DNA of 64,000 nucleotides, from the NCBI GenBank assembly GCA_050011775.1, contig JBEKIL010000009.1, positions 62,001 to 126,000 of the forward strand, given 5' to 3'. The notes under the pieces are model-generated. The model worked only from the letters and a program-made list of their open reading frames with translations, did not search any database and was not told where the DNA came from. Shown piece after piece: positions 52,774 through 61,758 of this stretch (position 1 is its first letter; every line of letters starts with the position of its first letter). The DNA comes from CAVZMI01 sp050011775. Its GTDB lineage: Bacteria; Bacteroidota; Ignavibacteria; UBA10030; CAVZMI01. Both the position numbers and the translations under genes were made by a program.

Positions 52774-53531
52774 ACGTCAATCCGGAGAGTATAGTGATCG
52801 GAGTGACGGACTGCGGTGCAAAGTTCGAGAACTATACACGCTGGCTTGAAACATCGACCCGGCAAATGCAGATCATAAAGCTTTCCGCGGCATTGCACAA
52901 TTACGGTGAAGTGGATCGATGTGATGGGGTGTTGCTGACCGGCGGCGGTGATATTCATCCAAAGTTTTTTGGTAAACCGGATGCTGTTGAAGAACTCGAT
53001 CCGAAGGAAGTTGATGAATACCGGGACGAGTTTGAGCTCAAGATCATAGAACGGTTAGTCAGGCGGGATATTCCGCTGCTCGGTATTTGCCGGGGGTTGC
53101 AGGTTGTCAACATACATCATGGTGGAGATATTATTCTCGATCTGATGAAATTCGGGAAGAAGGAACACGGGATAATCAATGATTCGGGCGACCCGTCTCA
53201 ACTGAGTAATGGGGAGCAGGTGGAAAGTAGGGATCGGATGCATCGGATCGTCGTAGAACCCGGTTCACGGTTACAGGCCTGTGTCCGGGCAACACAGGGA
53301 GTTGTCAATAGCTCACATCATCAAGCAGTCGGCCGTGTGGGCAAAGAGCTTCGCAGCACGGCATGGTCCAACGATGGTGTGATCGAAGCGCTGGAATCAG
53401 CAGTGGAACGCGAAAATTTTTTGCTGCTTGTTCAATGGCATCCTGAGCGTCTGGCGGTGGAGAATACATTCTCGATGGGTGTGCGTGATGGGTTTCTGGA
53501 TGCCGCCCGGCAGTATGCACTGGCGCATTGA
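52770..53531 (+). CDS. Class I glutamine amidotransferase, peptidase C26 type
   Basis: The 253-residue protein overlaps the lpxK stop as ATGA. It belongs to the gamma-glutamyl-gamma-aminobutyrate hydrolase (PuuD-like, C26) branch of class I glutamine amidotransferases. The substrate strand LLTGGGDIHPKFFG, the nucleophile Cys in LLGICRGLQVVN, NSSHHQAVGRVGKEL and the catalytic His in VQWHPERLA are in place. Such proteins cleave gamma-glutamyl bonds in the cytoplasm. A link to polyamine breakdown is not supported by neighbours, so the substrate is open. Confidence 0.88.
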   Translation: MNVNPESIVIGVTDCGAKFENYTRWLETSTRQMQIIKLSAALHNYGEVDRCDGVLLTGGGDIHPKFFGKPDAVEELDPKEVDEYRDEFELKIIERLVRRDIPLLGICRGLQVVNIHHGGDIILDLMKFGKKEHGIINDSGDPSQLSNGEQVESRDRMHRIVVEPGSRLQACVRATQGVVNSSHHQAVGRVGKELRSTAWSNDGVIEALESAVERENFLLLVQWHPERLAVENTFSMGVRDGFLDAARQYALAH

Positions 53532-53607
53532 CAGATCAAGTTTAGTAATTCATTGATGAAGAAAAAAATAAAGCACGTCTTACTGATTTAAGGAAGGATT
53601 TGAAAAC

Positions 53608-56388
53608 ATGGCACATAAGTATGTTTACTTTTTTGGAGGGAAGAAGGCGGAAGGTAAAGCGGTTATGAAGAATCTACTCGGAGGAAAAGGTGCAAACCTT
53701 GCCGAGATGGTGAATATCGGTCTCCCCGTCCCGCCGGGATTTACAATGACGACCGAAGTATGCACATACTACTACTCGAATAAGAGATCATATCCGAAGT
53801 CTTTACAGAAGGATGTTGTTGCGGCTTTGAAGAAAGTCGAAAAGGAAATGGGGGCGAAATTTGGCGACCCGAAGAACCCGCTTCTCGTCTCCGTTCGTTC
53901 TGGCGCACGTGCTTCAATGCCCGGCATGATGGATACTATTCTGAACCTCGGTTTGAACGATCGAACGGTCGAAGGATTGATTGAGAAAACCGGGAATCCG
54001 CGTTTTGCTTATGATTCATATCGCCGTTTCGTATCGATGTACGGTGATGTCGTTCTGGGTTTGAAACCGCAGCATAAAGATGAAATCGATCCGTTCGAAG
54101 AAATTCTTGAAGCAAAGAAAAATGCCCGCGGCATCAAACTCGATACCGAATTTACGGCTGACGATCTTAAAGAGCTCGTTGCAGAATTTAAAAAGGCGAT
54201 CAAGGAACGTACCGGACATGATTTCCCTGAAAATCCGATGAAACAGTTGTGGGGAGCTGTCGGTGCGGTTTTTGGGTCGTGGATGAACGAACGTGCCGTC
54301 GCATATCGGAAAATGTACGATATCCCGGCGTCATGGGGTACGGCCGTCAATGTGCAGTCGATGGTATTCGGTAACATGGGTGACGACTCCGGGACAGGTG
54401 TAGCATTCACACGCGATGCTTCAACTGGCGAGAATGTTTTCTATGGCGAATTTTTGATGAACGCACAGGGTGAAGACGTCGTGGCCGGAATACGAACGCC
54501 TCTGCCGATTGCGAAACTGGCTGTTGAAAATCCAAAGATCTATGATCAACTTGAAAAAATCCGTCAGGCTCTTGAAAAGCATTATAAGGACATGATGGAT
54601 ATAGAATTTACAATTCAGCAGGGAAAATTGTACATGCTTCAATGCCGTGTCGGCAAACGAACGGCATTTGCAGCAATCAAGATTGCGGTCGACATGGTTG
54701 GCGATAAACTCATCGACGATAAAGAGGCTCTTCGTCGAATCGAACCAGATCAATTGAATCAGCTCCTCCGTCCTGTTTTCGATCAGAAGCAGAAAGAAGA
54801 GGCAATAAACTCCGGTCGTCTGATCGCTGTAGGATTGAACGCCGGTCCGGGTGCTGCATACGGCCGCGTTGTGTTCAATGCGCCCGACGCCGAAGAATGG
54901 AAATCGCGCGGTGAGAAAGTAATCCTCGTCCGTATCGAAACTTCACCCGAAGATATCAAAGGAATGAATGCAGCCGAAGGTATTCTCACCGCACGCGGCG
55001 GTATGACGTCGCATGCCGCACTCGTTGCACGTCAAATGGGAAAAGTATGCGTTGCAGGCTGTTCAGTTCTCGAGATCGATTATTCGAAACATATTATGAA
55101 AATCGCCGGCCGCAAGGAAGCTGTGAAAGAAGGCGATTATATTTCATTGGATGGCTCGAAGGGCGAAGTAATCCTCGGTCAGGTACAAACGAAGAATTCG
55201 GAGGTAATCCAGGTTCTCATTGAAAAATCGTTGATACCCGCTCAGGCTTCTATCTATCAGCAGTATGCAAAAATCATGTCGTGGGCCGACAAATATCGTA
55301 AGCTCAAAATTCGTACGAATGCCGATCAGCCCGATCAAGCGGCCAATGCCGTTGCGTTCGGCGCCGAGGGTATCGGCCTCTGCCGCACGGAGCATATGTT
55401 CTTCGGTGAGGGTAAGATTGAACCGATGCGCGAGATGATTCTCGCGGATACGCCCGAGCAGCGCAAAACCGCGCTTGCCAAATTATTGCCGCTGCAGCGT
55501 GTGGATTTCGAGGGAATTTTTGAGGTAATGGACGGGCGTCCGGTTACAATCCGCACTATCGATCCGCCATTGCATGAATTTGTCCCACATGAAGAGAAAG
55601 CACAGCGTGAACTCGCATTGCAGATGAATGTTCCGTATGAGAAAGTACACCAGCGTGTTGAGGAATTGCACGAGTTTAACCCGATGCTTGGTTTCCGCGG
55701 ATGCCGTCTTGGTATCATTTATCCGGAGATCACAGAAATGCAGGCTCGCGCCATCTTCGAAGCCTCGGCAAATGTCATTGCACGCGGTAAAAAGGTGGAA
55801 CCCGAGGTGATGATTCCGCTTGTCGGCAATGTGAAGGAATTAAAGAATCAGGAACTGATTGTCCGGCGCGTTGCAGCAGAAGTGATGGCTGAGAAGAAGG
55901 TCAAGTTCAAATACCTTGTCGGAACAATGATCGAAATTCCGCGTGGTGCACTGACTGCCGATGAAATTGCGGGTGTTGCGGAATTTTTCAGTTTCGGTAC
56001 AAACGATTTAACACAGACTACTCTCGGTGTGAGCCGTGATGATGCGGCACGATTTCTTATTCCATACGTGGGAATGGAAATCTATGCGAAGGATCCGTTT
56101 GATTCACTCGATACCGTCGGTGTCGGTCAGTTAATGGAGATCGCCTTGAAGAAAGGACGTTCTGTTCGTCCGGATCTTAAGGTCGGTATTTGCGGCGAAC
56201 ATGGAGGTGATCCGGCGAGTATTGAATTCTGTCATAAAATAAAACAGAATTATGTAAGCTGCTCGCCGTTCCGTGTACCCATTGCGCGCCTGGCAGCCGC
56301 TCGCGCTGCCTTGAAAGATATTACACCGGTGAAAAAAATGAAGAAGGCAGTGGTGCGCAGACAAGTGAAAAAGGCACGGAGAAAATAA
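53608..56388 (+). CDS. ppdK: Pyruvate, phosphate dikinase
   Basis: The 926-residue protein is pyruvate phosphate dikinase, which interconverts pyruvate, ATP and phosphate with PEP, AMP and pyrophosphate. Domains in order are the ATP-grasp part (FFGGKKAEGKAVMKNLLGGK, then LLVSVRSGARASMPGMMDT), the central phosphohistidine domain with His469 in GGMTSHAALVARQMGK, and the C-terminal PEP/pyruvate barrel with FFSFGTNDLTQTT and the acid Cys862 in VGICGEHGGDP. The normal end at about ARLAAARAALKD is followed by about 20 very basic residues (VKKMKKAVVRRQVKKARRK), an addition that I do not know from the usual enzymes. AAGGAAGG precedes the ATG. Confidence 0.97.
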   Translation: MAHKYVYFFGGKKAEGKAVMKNLLGGKGANLAEMVNIGLPVPPGFTMTTEVCTYYYSNKRSYPKSLQKDVVAALKKVEKEMGAKFGDPKNPLLVSVRSGARASMPGMMDTILNLGLNDRTVEGLIEKTGNPRFAYDSYRRFVSMYGDVVLGLKPQHKDEIDPFEEILEAKKNARGIKLDTEFTADDLKELVAEFKKAIKERTGHDFPENPMKQLWGAVGAVFGSWMNERAVAYRKMYDIPASWGTAVNVQSMVFGNMGDDSGTGVAFTRDASTGENVFYGEFLMNAQGEDVVAGIRTPLPIAKLAVENPKIYDQLEKIRQALEKHYKDMMDIEFTIQQGKLYMLQCRVGKRTAFAAIKIAVDMVGDKLIDDKEALRRIEPDQLNQLLRPVFDQKQKEEAINSGRLIAVGLNAGPGAAYGRVVFNAPDAEEWKSRGEKVILVRIETSPEDIKGMNAAEGILTARGGMTSHAALVARQMGKVCVAGCSVLEIDYSKHIMKIAGRKEAVKEGDYISLDGSKGEVILGQVQTKNSEVIQVLIEKSLIPAQASIYQQYAKIMSWADKYRKLKIRTNADQPDQAANAVAFGAEGIGLCRTEHMFFGEGKIEPMREMILADTPEQRKTALAKLLPLQRVDFEGIFEVMDGRPVTIRTIDPPLHEFVPHEEKAQRELALQMNVPYEKVHQRVEELHEFNPMLGFRGCRLGIIYPEITEMQARAIFEASANVIARGKKVEPEVMIPLVGNVKELKNQELIVRRVAAEVMAEKKVKFKYLVGTMIEIPRGALTADEIAGVAEFFSFGTNDLTQTTLGVSRDDAARFLIPYVGMEIYAKDPFDSLDTVGVGQLMEIALKKGRSVRPDLKVGICGEHGGDPASIEFCHKIKQNYVSCSPFRVPIARLAAARAALKDITPVKKMKKAVVRRQVKKARRK

Positions 56389-56426
56389 GATAAGATGTAC
56401 ATTGTACAAAACAGGAGAGTATCTCC

Positions 56427-57464
56427 ATGAAGCTTTCGGATTTTAAATACCCATTGCCACGGAATCTCATCGCTAAGTATCCGGCAAACCCGCGGGATCA
56501 CTCACGATTGATGGTTCTGAACAGGGCGGATGAGTCGATTACCGAGCTTCGATTTCATGAAATCACCAGATATTTTAAGAAGGGGGATTGTCTGGTGGTC
56601 AATGAAACCCGGGTGTTCCCTGCCCGTCTTTTTGGCAGGAAAGAAAAAACGAATGCAAAGATTGAAGTGTTTCTTCTGCGTGAACTTAATATCGAAGAAA
56701 GTATCTGGGATGTGATCGTTGATCCTGCCCGAAAAGTTCGAATCGGCAATAAAATATTTTTTGATAACGGGAGACTCTGGTGCGAAGTGATCGACAATAC
56801 TACGTCGCGGGGACGAACCGTACGGTTTAATTATAAAGGCGATTTTTTTAGATTGATCGATCGGATCGGACAAACGCCGTTGCCTTATTACATCAGGCGC
56901 GAGCCGACCGAGAAAGATAAAGAAACCTACCAGACCGTATTTGCCCGCGTTGTCGGTGCGGTTGCCGCCCCGACAGCCGGACTCCATTTTACCAAACGAC
57001 TGTTGAATCAGTTGAAGAAAAAAGATGCTCGTGTCGTCCCGCTGATTCTCCATGTCGGACTAGGGACGTTCCGAAATGTCGAGGTGGAAGATCTAACAAA
57101 GCATAAAATGGATTCCGAGTACTATGAAATATCCCCAGAGACATCCACCATCATAAACAGGACAATCGATAATAAAGGGACAGTCTACGTGGTAGGAACA
57201 AGTTGTGTTCGTGCCCTTGAATCGAGCGTTACCAGCGATGGTCATGTAAAACCGACAAGAGGCTGGACCGACAAGTTCATCTATCCACCGTATGATTTCA
57301 AAATTGTCGACCGCCTGATCACGAATTTTCATATGCCGGAATCGACCCTGCTTATGCTGGTGAGTGCATTTGCAAATCGTGATTTCGTTGTAAAGGCATA
57401 CAAAATTGCCGTGAAAAAAGGATATAGATTTTATAGTTATGGCGATGCAATGATGGTTCTCTAA
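56427..57464 (+). CDS. queA: S-adenosylmethionine:tRNA ribosyltransferase-isomerase
   Basis: The 345-residue protein is QueA, which transfers the ribosyl part of SAM to 7-aminomethyl-deazaguanine in tRNA to make epoxyqueuosine. It starts with MKLSDFKYPLPRNLIAKYPA and shows FKKGDCLVVNETRVFPARL, GQTPLPYYIRREPTEKDKE, QTVFARVVGAVAAPTAGLHF, HVGLGTFRNVEVEDLTKHK, and the closing NFHMPESTLLMLVSAFA. Its stop is four bases from ispD. Length is normal. Confidence 0.97.
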   Translation: MKLSDFKYPLPRNLIAKYPANPRDHSRLMVLNRADESITELRFHEITRYFKKGDCLVVNETRVFPARLFGRKEKTNAKIEVFLLRELNIEESIWDVIVDPARKVRIGNKIFFDNGRLWCEVIDNTTSRGRTVRFNYKGDFFRLIDRIGQTPLPYYIRREPTEKDKETYQTVFARVVGAVAAPTAGLHFTKRLLNQLKKKDARVVPLILHVGLGTFRNVEVEDLTKHKMDSEYYEISPETSTIINRTIDNKGTVYVVGTSCVRALESSVTSDGHVKPTRGWTDKFIYPPYDFKIVDRLITNFHMPESTLLMLVSAFANRDFVVKAYKIAVKKGYRFYSYGDAMMVL

Positions 57465-57468
57465 TATA

Positions 57469-58179
57469 ATGAAAAATATATCTGTCATTATCCCCGCCGC
57501 CGGGGCGGGGAAACGAATGGGTGGGAACGTTAACAAACAATTTATGCTGCTTGCTGGCGTTCCCATTCTTGTCCATACGCTTCGTGTGTTTCAGGAATGC
57601 GAAAGGGTGCGGCATATTGTTGTCGTGACTTCTCTGACCTCCATTGCTAGTGTGAAGGAATATGTTCAACAATGGAATATTTTAAAAGTCAAAGATGTGA
57701 TCCCTGGAGGCGTACATCGGCAGGACTCGGTGTTTAACGGACTGCAGGCGCTTTCTCATTTGTCAGACGATATCGTGATGATTCACGATGCTGTTCGTCC
57801 TTTTATACGCCAGAGTGAAATCCTTGCGGTTGCTGAGGGTGCTGAAAAATACGGTGCTGCCGTCATAGGTGTCCAACCGAACGATACAATCAAAATTTCG
57901 GGTGATGGAATATTTTATGATGCGACATTGGATCGTGCAGCCATCTGGGCGGTTCAGACTCCACAGGCGTTTCAATGGGAGGTATTTCTTGAGGCGGCTG
58001 TAAAAGCACACAACGATTCATTCTATGGCACCGACGATGCGCAACTTGTAGAGCGGCTGGGAGCGAAGGTAAAGATTATCCCCGGATGTTCCGATAATAT
58101 TAAAATAACAACACCGGATGATCTTGAACTGGCAGAGCGCTTATTTTTACGTCGAAAACAGGAGAATTTACAGCGATAG
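57469..58179 (+). CDS. ispD: 2-C-methyl-D-erythritol 4-phosphate cytidylyltransferase
   Basis: The 236-residue protein is IspD of the non-mevalonate isoprenoid pathway; it joins CTP to methylerythritol phosphate. The nucleotide motif VIIPAAGAGKRMGGNVNKQF, VVTSLTSIA, GGVHRQDSVFNGLQAL, IVMIHDAVRPFI and AIWAVQTPQAFQWEVF are clear. It shows that the organism uses the MEP path. The gene follows queA with four bases between them. Confidence 0.96.
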   Translation: MKNISVIIPAAGAGKRMGGNVNKQFMLLAGVPILVHTLRVFQECERVRHIVVVTSLTSIASVKEYVQQWNILKVKDVIPGGVHRQDSVFNGLQALSHLSDDIVMIHDAVRPFIRQSEILAVAEGAEKYGAAVIGVQPNDTIKISGDGIFYDATLDRAAIWAVQTPQAFQWEVFLEAAVKAHNDSFYGTDDAQLVERLGAKVKIIPGCSDNIKITTPDDLELAERLFLRRKQENLQR

Positions 58180-58266
58180 CGTAGGGAAAAAGACCTTGAT
58201 TTTTTCTTTTGGTCTCTCTATCTTTATTAATAATATTACTCAGATGGCATATTCGAAGAGGATGTA

Positions 58267-58959
58267 ATGCTCGCGCTTGGTATGATGATTGTGTTGAGTT
58301 ATATGGTTGGATCGATTCCAACCAGCATAATTGTAAGTAAAATTAAGAGCGGCATTGACATTAGAAAGTTCGGGAGCGGTAATGCAGGGGGAACCAATAT
58401 TATTCGTGTCTTCGGTTGGAAAACCGGCATTCTCGTCATCCTATTCGATATCCTTAAAGGTTTTATTGCTACCAGTATTATCGCACGATTGTATTTTGAT
58501 TCAGCACTCCCCTTCAATAATAGAACACCGTTCGAAGATTTTACAGTACTGCAAATTATTGCGGGTTCAGCCGCCGTTTTAGGACATATCTGGACTGCCT
58601 TTGCAGGATTCAAGGGCGGTAAAGGGATTGCCACAGCGGGCGGTATGATGATTGGCATCGCACCCATTGAAGTATTGGTCTCACTAATCATTTTCACGAT
58701 CGTATTCGTCGCATCACGCTACGTCTCTCTCGGCTCACTATCTGCTGCAGTCGCATTCCCGCTTACCATGGTGGTGCGGGTAAATATTTTCAACGTCGAA
58801 ATTGCGGGATATCATACACTCATCGTTTTTATCATCGGTATTTCACTTCTCGTCATCTTTACACACCGTGCCAATATCAAGAGACTGGTCGAAGGAACCG
58901 AAAGTAGACTCACGCATTTCCGTAATTCTTACAAAAAAGGAAACCGAATATCATCCTGA
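58267..58959 (+). CDS. plsY: Acyl-phosphate glycerol-3-phosphate acyltransferase
   Basis: The 230-residue membrane protein is PlsY, which moves an acyl group from acyl phosphate to glycerol 3-phosphate as the first acylation of phospholipid synthesis. The motif YMVGSIPTSIIVSK, GIDIRKFGSGNAGGTNIIRV, GHIWTAFAGFKGGKGIATA and ASRYVSLGSLSAAVAFP match the conserved active-site loops. About five to seven membrane segments are visible. It precedes gpsA, which makes its substrate, with 45 bases between them. Confidence 0.96.
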   Translation: MLALGMMIVLSYMVGSIPTSIIVSKIKSGIDIRKFGSGNAGGTNIIRVFGWKTGILVILFDILKGFIATSIIARLYFDSALPFNNRTPFEDFTVLQIIAGSAAVLGHIWTAFAGFKGGKGIATAGGMMIGIAPIEVLVSLIIFTIVFVASRYVSLGSLSAAVAFPLTMVVRVNIFNVEIAGYHTLIVFIIGISLLVIFTHRANIKRLVEGTESRLTHFRNSYKKGNRISS

Positions 58960-59004
58960 TCCATGTCGGACGGTGGAGAAGGTATTTCATAAAGTGAATT
59001 TCGT

Positions 59005-60009
59005 ATGAATGTTGCGGTAATTGGAGCAGGAAGTTGGGGGACTGCCCTTTCGGTTCTCCTCTGGAAAAACGGTCATACCGTGCGATTATGGACTTACTCC
59101 CAGGAATATGCAGATGAGATTACAAATCATCACGAAAATTTATCATTCCTGCCGGGAATAAAAATTCCTGAAGAGATTTTGGTGACAACGGATTTTGTCG
59201 AGGCGGCAGCCAATAAAGATATGGTCGTCTTTGCCGTTCCGACTCAATTTCTTCGTTCCGTCGCCACTCAGGCAGCTGGTATTGATTTTTCAAAGACGCT
59301 GATTGTCCACGTAGCCAAAGGGATCGAACATCACTCTTTAAAAACCATGTCCGAGGTTCTTATCGAAGTGATACCGACAGCCGCACCGAATCGGGTTGCG
59401 ACGCTGTCAGGTCCCAGTCATGCTGAAGAAGTGAGCAGGAATATTCCCACTGCTGTCGTTGCGGCAGCCACCAATGGTCAGGTTGCGAAATCGATTCAAC
59501 AATTTTTTATGAACCGAACATTTCGCGTCTATACCAATACAGATCTTCGGGGTGTGGAACTTGGCGGAGCGCTGAAAAATGTCATTGCTATTGCCGCCGG
59601 TATTTCAGATGGAGCGGGTTACGGTGACAACACAAAAGCTGCCCTCATGACACGCGGAATTGCAGAGATAACGCGGTTGGGCGTCGCAATGGGAGCAAAT
59701 CCTCATACGTTTTCGGGACTGAGCGGTGTGGGCGATCTGTTTGTAACATGCATGAGCAGGCACAGCCGAAACCGCTTTGTAGGGGAGCAAATTGGCAAAG
59801 GACGGCGGCTGGATGACGTATTGAAAGAAATGGTAATGATTGCCGAAGGTGTCGAAACTGCGCGTTCAACCACCGAGTTATCACAGAAGTATAAAGTGGG
59901 AATGCCTATTTTTTTTGAAGTCCATAAGATGTTGTTCGAAGGGAAAAATCCTCATGTCGCGGTAGAAGAACTGATGACCCGGGATGCGAAGGAAGAACTT
60001 GAACATTAG
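59005..60009 (+). CDS. gpsA: NAD(P)-dependent glycerol-3-phosphate dehydrogenase
   Basis: The 334-residue protein is GpsA, which reduces dihydroxyacetone phosphate to glycerol 3-phosphate for phospholipids. The nucleotide motif AVIGAGSWGTALSVLLWKNG, the LSGPSHAEEVSR segment, GVELGGALKNVIAIAAGISD with the catalytic Lys and FSGLSGVGDLFVTCMSRHSR are complete. Length is normal. The gene works directly with plsY upstream. Confidence 0.97.
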   Translation: MNVAVIGAGSWGTALSVLLWKNGHTVRLWTYSQEYADEITNHHENLSFLPGIKIPEEILVTTDFVEAAANKDMVVFAVPTQFLRSVATQAAGIDFSKTLIVHVAKGIEHHSLKTMSEVLIEVIPTAAPNRVATLSGPSHAEEVSRNIPTAVVAAATNGQVAKSIQQFFMNRTFRVYTNTDLRGVELGGALKNVIAIAAGISDGAGYGDNTKAALMTRGIAEITRLGVAMGANPHTFSGLSGVGDLFVTCMSRHSRNRFVGEQIGKGRRLDDVLKEMVMIAEGVETARSTTELSQKYKVGMPIFFEVHKMLFEGKNPHVAVEELMTRDAKEELEH

Positions 60010-60053
60010 TATTCACAGTACAATATTCATAAATAAAGGATAGGAGGATACGT

Positions 60054-61082
60054 ATGAATAATTCATTCAAACGCTTTCGATGGTTTGTTGTGCCGATGCT
60101 GATTATTGCTCTTATGGTTGGCGGCTGTAAGAAATCATCATCGACGGGACCGGATACAGATATTCCTACATACCCGGTGACCGCAAAGGTTCTCGATCCG
60201 CAGGGATACCCTCTGGGCGGAGCGACACTGACGCTCTTAAATCCACCATTTGAAGATCCAAAATTCACGTCGCTGACGGACTCCACGGGAAAAGCCACGA
60301 TTCAATCTCCAGCCGGGCAGCAAACATTGATTGCAAAATTCGGGACTGTATTTGAGGGAACGCTGAACGTGACTGTTGCAGCCTCTTCGACTCCGACAAT
60401 CGTGACGACACCAATTCAAGTGCATCAGAATACTAGTTTAGGAAAAGTACTTGTCGTTCTGGCGAGCGCCGAAAAACTCGAAGATGTGTTGCATGCTATC
60501 GGCTATACGACATTTGATTCAATAAGCGTCGATGCGTTGCGCGATTCGGCAGCCATTGATTCGACTAAGTTGTTGCAATATCTGAAACAATACAAGCTTG
60601 TCTTCTCTGATTGCAACGGCGGCGATGAGTATCAATATCCGCTTCTTGCTCGTGTCTATGGTCGCTATGTTACCGGCGGAGGAAAAATCTATGGTGGACA
60701 TTATAACTACTACATCCTGCAATTTATCTGGCCGCCATACTTCACCCACAGAGATTACCAGGGTGATGCCTTGACAGATACGTTGAAAATCGTCGATAAT
60801 AACCTGCAGAAAGCCGTTGGCACGTTCCTCGATTGGACACAATCGGAGGATTCACGCCATCTTTCAGGTTATCAAAAATTTTCGGATCTACCACCAGCTC
60901 CGGTTTCGCATACCTATGGAGTAATCAAAGGGACCAATCCTGAGGTCGGTGTCATCGTGGAATGCTATCCGAACCCCAACCCTAACGGCGGTAAGTATCT
61001 CTGGACTGATTACCATAACCAAGACATCCTGAACAATACCAAACTCCTGAAAATCGTAACATACTTTTTGAACGGAATGTAA
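60054..61082 (+). CDS. Lipoprotein with carboxypeptidase-like regulatory domain
   Basis: The 342-residue protein has a lipoprotein signal peptide (MLIIALMVGGC, lipobox VGGC, Cys at about residue 24) after AGGAGG at a normal distance. It is followed by a Ser/Thr linker and a carboxypeptidase regulatory-like beta domain (VTAKVLDPQGYPLGGATLTL, DSTGKATIQSPAG). The C-terminal 200 residues (LGKVLVVLASAEKLEDVLHA, KQYKLVFSDCNGGDEYQ, GRYVTGGGKIYGGHYNYYIL) look like a ThuA or amidotransferase-like fold, without a clear active site. The function is unknown. It is transcribed alone and ends in a strong terminator. Confidence 0.8.
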   Translation: MNNSFKRFRWFVVPMLIIALMVGGCKKSSSTGPDTDIPTYPVTAKVLDPQGYPLGGATLTLLNPPFEDPKFTSLTDSTGKATIQSPAGQQTLIAKFGTVFEGTLNVTVAASSTPTIVTTPIQVHQNTSLGKVLVVLASAEKLEDVLHAIGYTTFDSISVDALRDSAAIDSTKLLQYLKQYKLVFSDCNGGDEYQYPLLARVYGRYVTGGGKIYGGHYNYYILQFIWPPYFTHRDYQGDALTDTLKIVDNNLQKAVGTFLDWTQSEDSRHLSGYQKFSDLPPAPVSHTYGVIKGTNPEVGVIVECYPNPNPNGGKYLWTDYHNQDILNNTKLLKIVTYFLNGM

Positions 61083-61104
61083 AATATTTTACAAATCCGC
61101 TTCC

Positions 61105-61140
61105 AAAAGCCGGCATGCAAAGTATATGCCGGCTTTTTTA
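61105..61140 (+). terminator. Factor-independent terminator after the lipoprotein gene
   Basis: AAAAGCCGGCAT (61105-61116) pairs perfectly with ATGCCGGCTTTT (61126-61137), a GC-rich stem with a 9-base loop directly followed by T's. This is the clearest classical terminator in the window. Confidence 0.9.
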
Positions 61141-61190
61141 TATTGCCAAGAGTTTCAATTTTTTGTATATTAATAAACCTATTATCGATT

Positions 61191-61262
61191 GCTGAAGTAG
61201 CTCAGCGGTAGAGCAGCGGTTTCGTAAACCGCAGGTCGTGGGTTCAAATCCCACCTTCAGCT
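61191..61262 (+). tRNA. tRNA-Thr(CGT)
   Basis: A 72-base cloverleaf: acceptor GCTGAAG with CTTCAGC, D-arm GCTC/GAGC, anticodon stem GCGGT/ACCGC with loop TTCGTAA (anticodon CGT, reading ACG), and T-arm GTGGG/CCCAC with loop TTCAAAT. The 3' CCA is not encoded. It lies about 50 bases after the terminator of the lipoprotein gene. Confidence 0.95.
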
Positions 61263-61343
61263 CAGCGGTAGAGCAGTCCCGTCCCGACGTAGTCGGGACG
61301 GGATAAACCGCAGGTCGTCGGTCCAAATCCGACCGCCAGCTCA
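61261..61343 (+). pseudogene. Broken tRNA copy with a palindrome in place of the anticodon arm
   Basis: Bases 61261-61276 repeat the D-arm region of the tRNA-Thr upstream (61201-61216). The 3' anticodon-stem half and part of the T-arm region also recur (61304-61317 match 61225-61238). Between them, the eight bases that carry the 5' stem half and most of the anticodon are replaced by 61277-61303, a perfect 12-bp inverted repeat around GTA. The T-loop reads TCCAAAT instead of TTCAAAT, and there is no matching 5' acceptor strand. It cannot be a working tRNA. Confidence 0.8.
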
Positions 61344-61758
61344 ATATATGAAGGGAAAATTGTCGGGATAATCCCGACGCAGTCGGGACGTCGGTCCTCC
61401 GCCGCGCATAATATCCGGGTTAGACGGAAAATCCAACACTTCGTCTATAGGAAATAAAGTCAAAAATCGAACGGAACTCACTCAGGGCGAAACCACTAAC
61501 TGAATAGGCGAGAAGAATAACGATTCGCTCACCCTCTTATACAGTACCATCCCAATGAATATCTGCCTATTCACATGTCTTATATTGTAATTCCAATATA
61601 AGAAAGAGTGGAAAAACCAGGCCTGCTGGAATCACCAGTAAAAGCTTTGCACAAAATCTCCGAATGAAAGCCCTTTTCCTGACTCGAAGAGATCTTGAAG
61701 TATAAGCGTTTCTTCTCTATATTTAAATTTATTAACGTCGTTTATGGGAGATTTTCTT
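61344..61758. other. Intergenic stretch with a further palindrome copy
   Basis: About 415 bases with no gene. The left part (61362-61400) holds GTCGGGA/TCCCGAC pairs closely similar to the palindrome in the broken tRNA, followed by GTCGGTCC as in its T-arm, so it may be another decayed copy. The rest looks ordinary. GGGAG at 61746 is the ribosome binding site of gdhA. Confidence 0.5.

Noticed and set aside
61261..61343. Second functional tRNA
   Set aside because: There is no anticodon, no matching acceptor strand and a changed T-loop, so it is scored as a broken copy.
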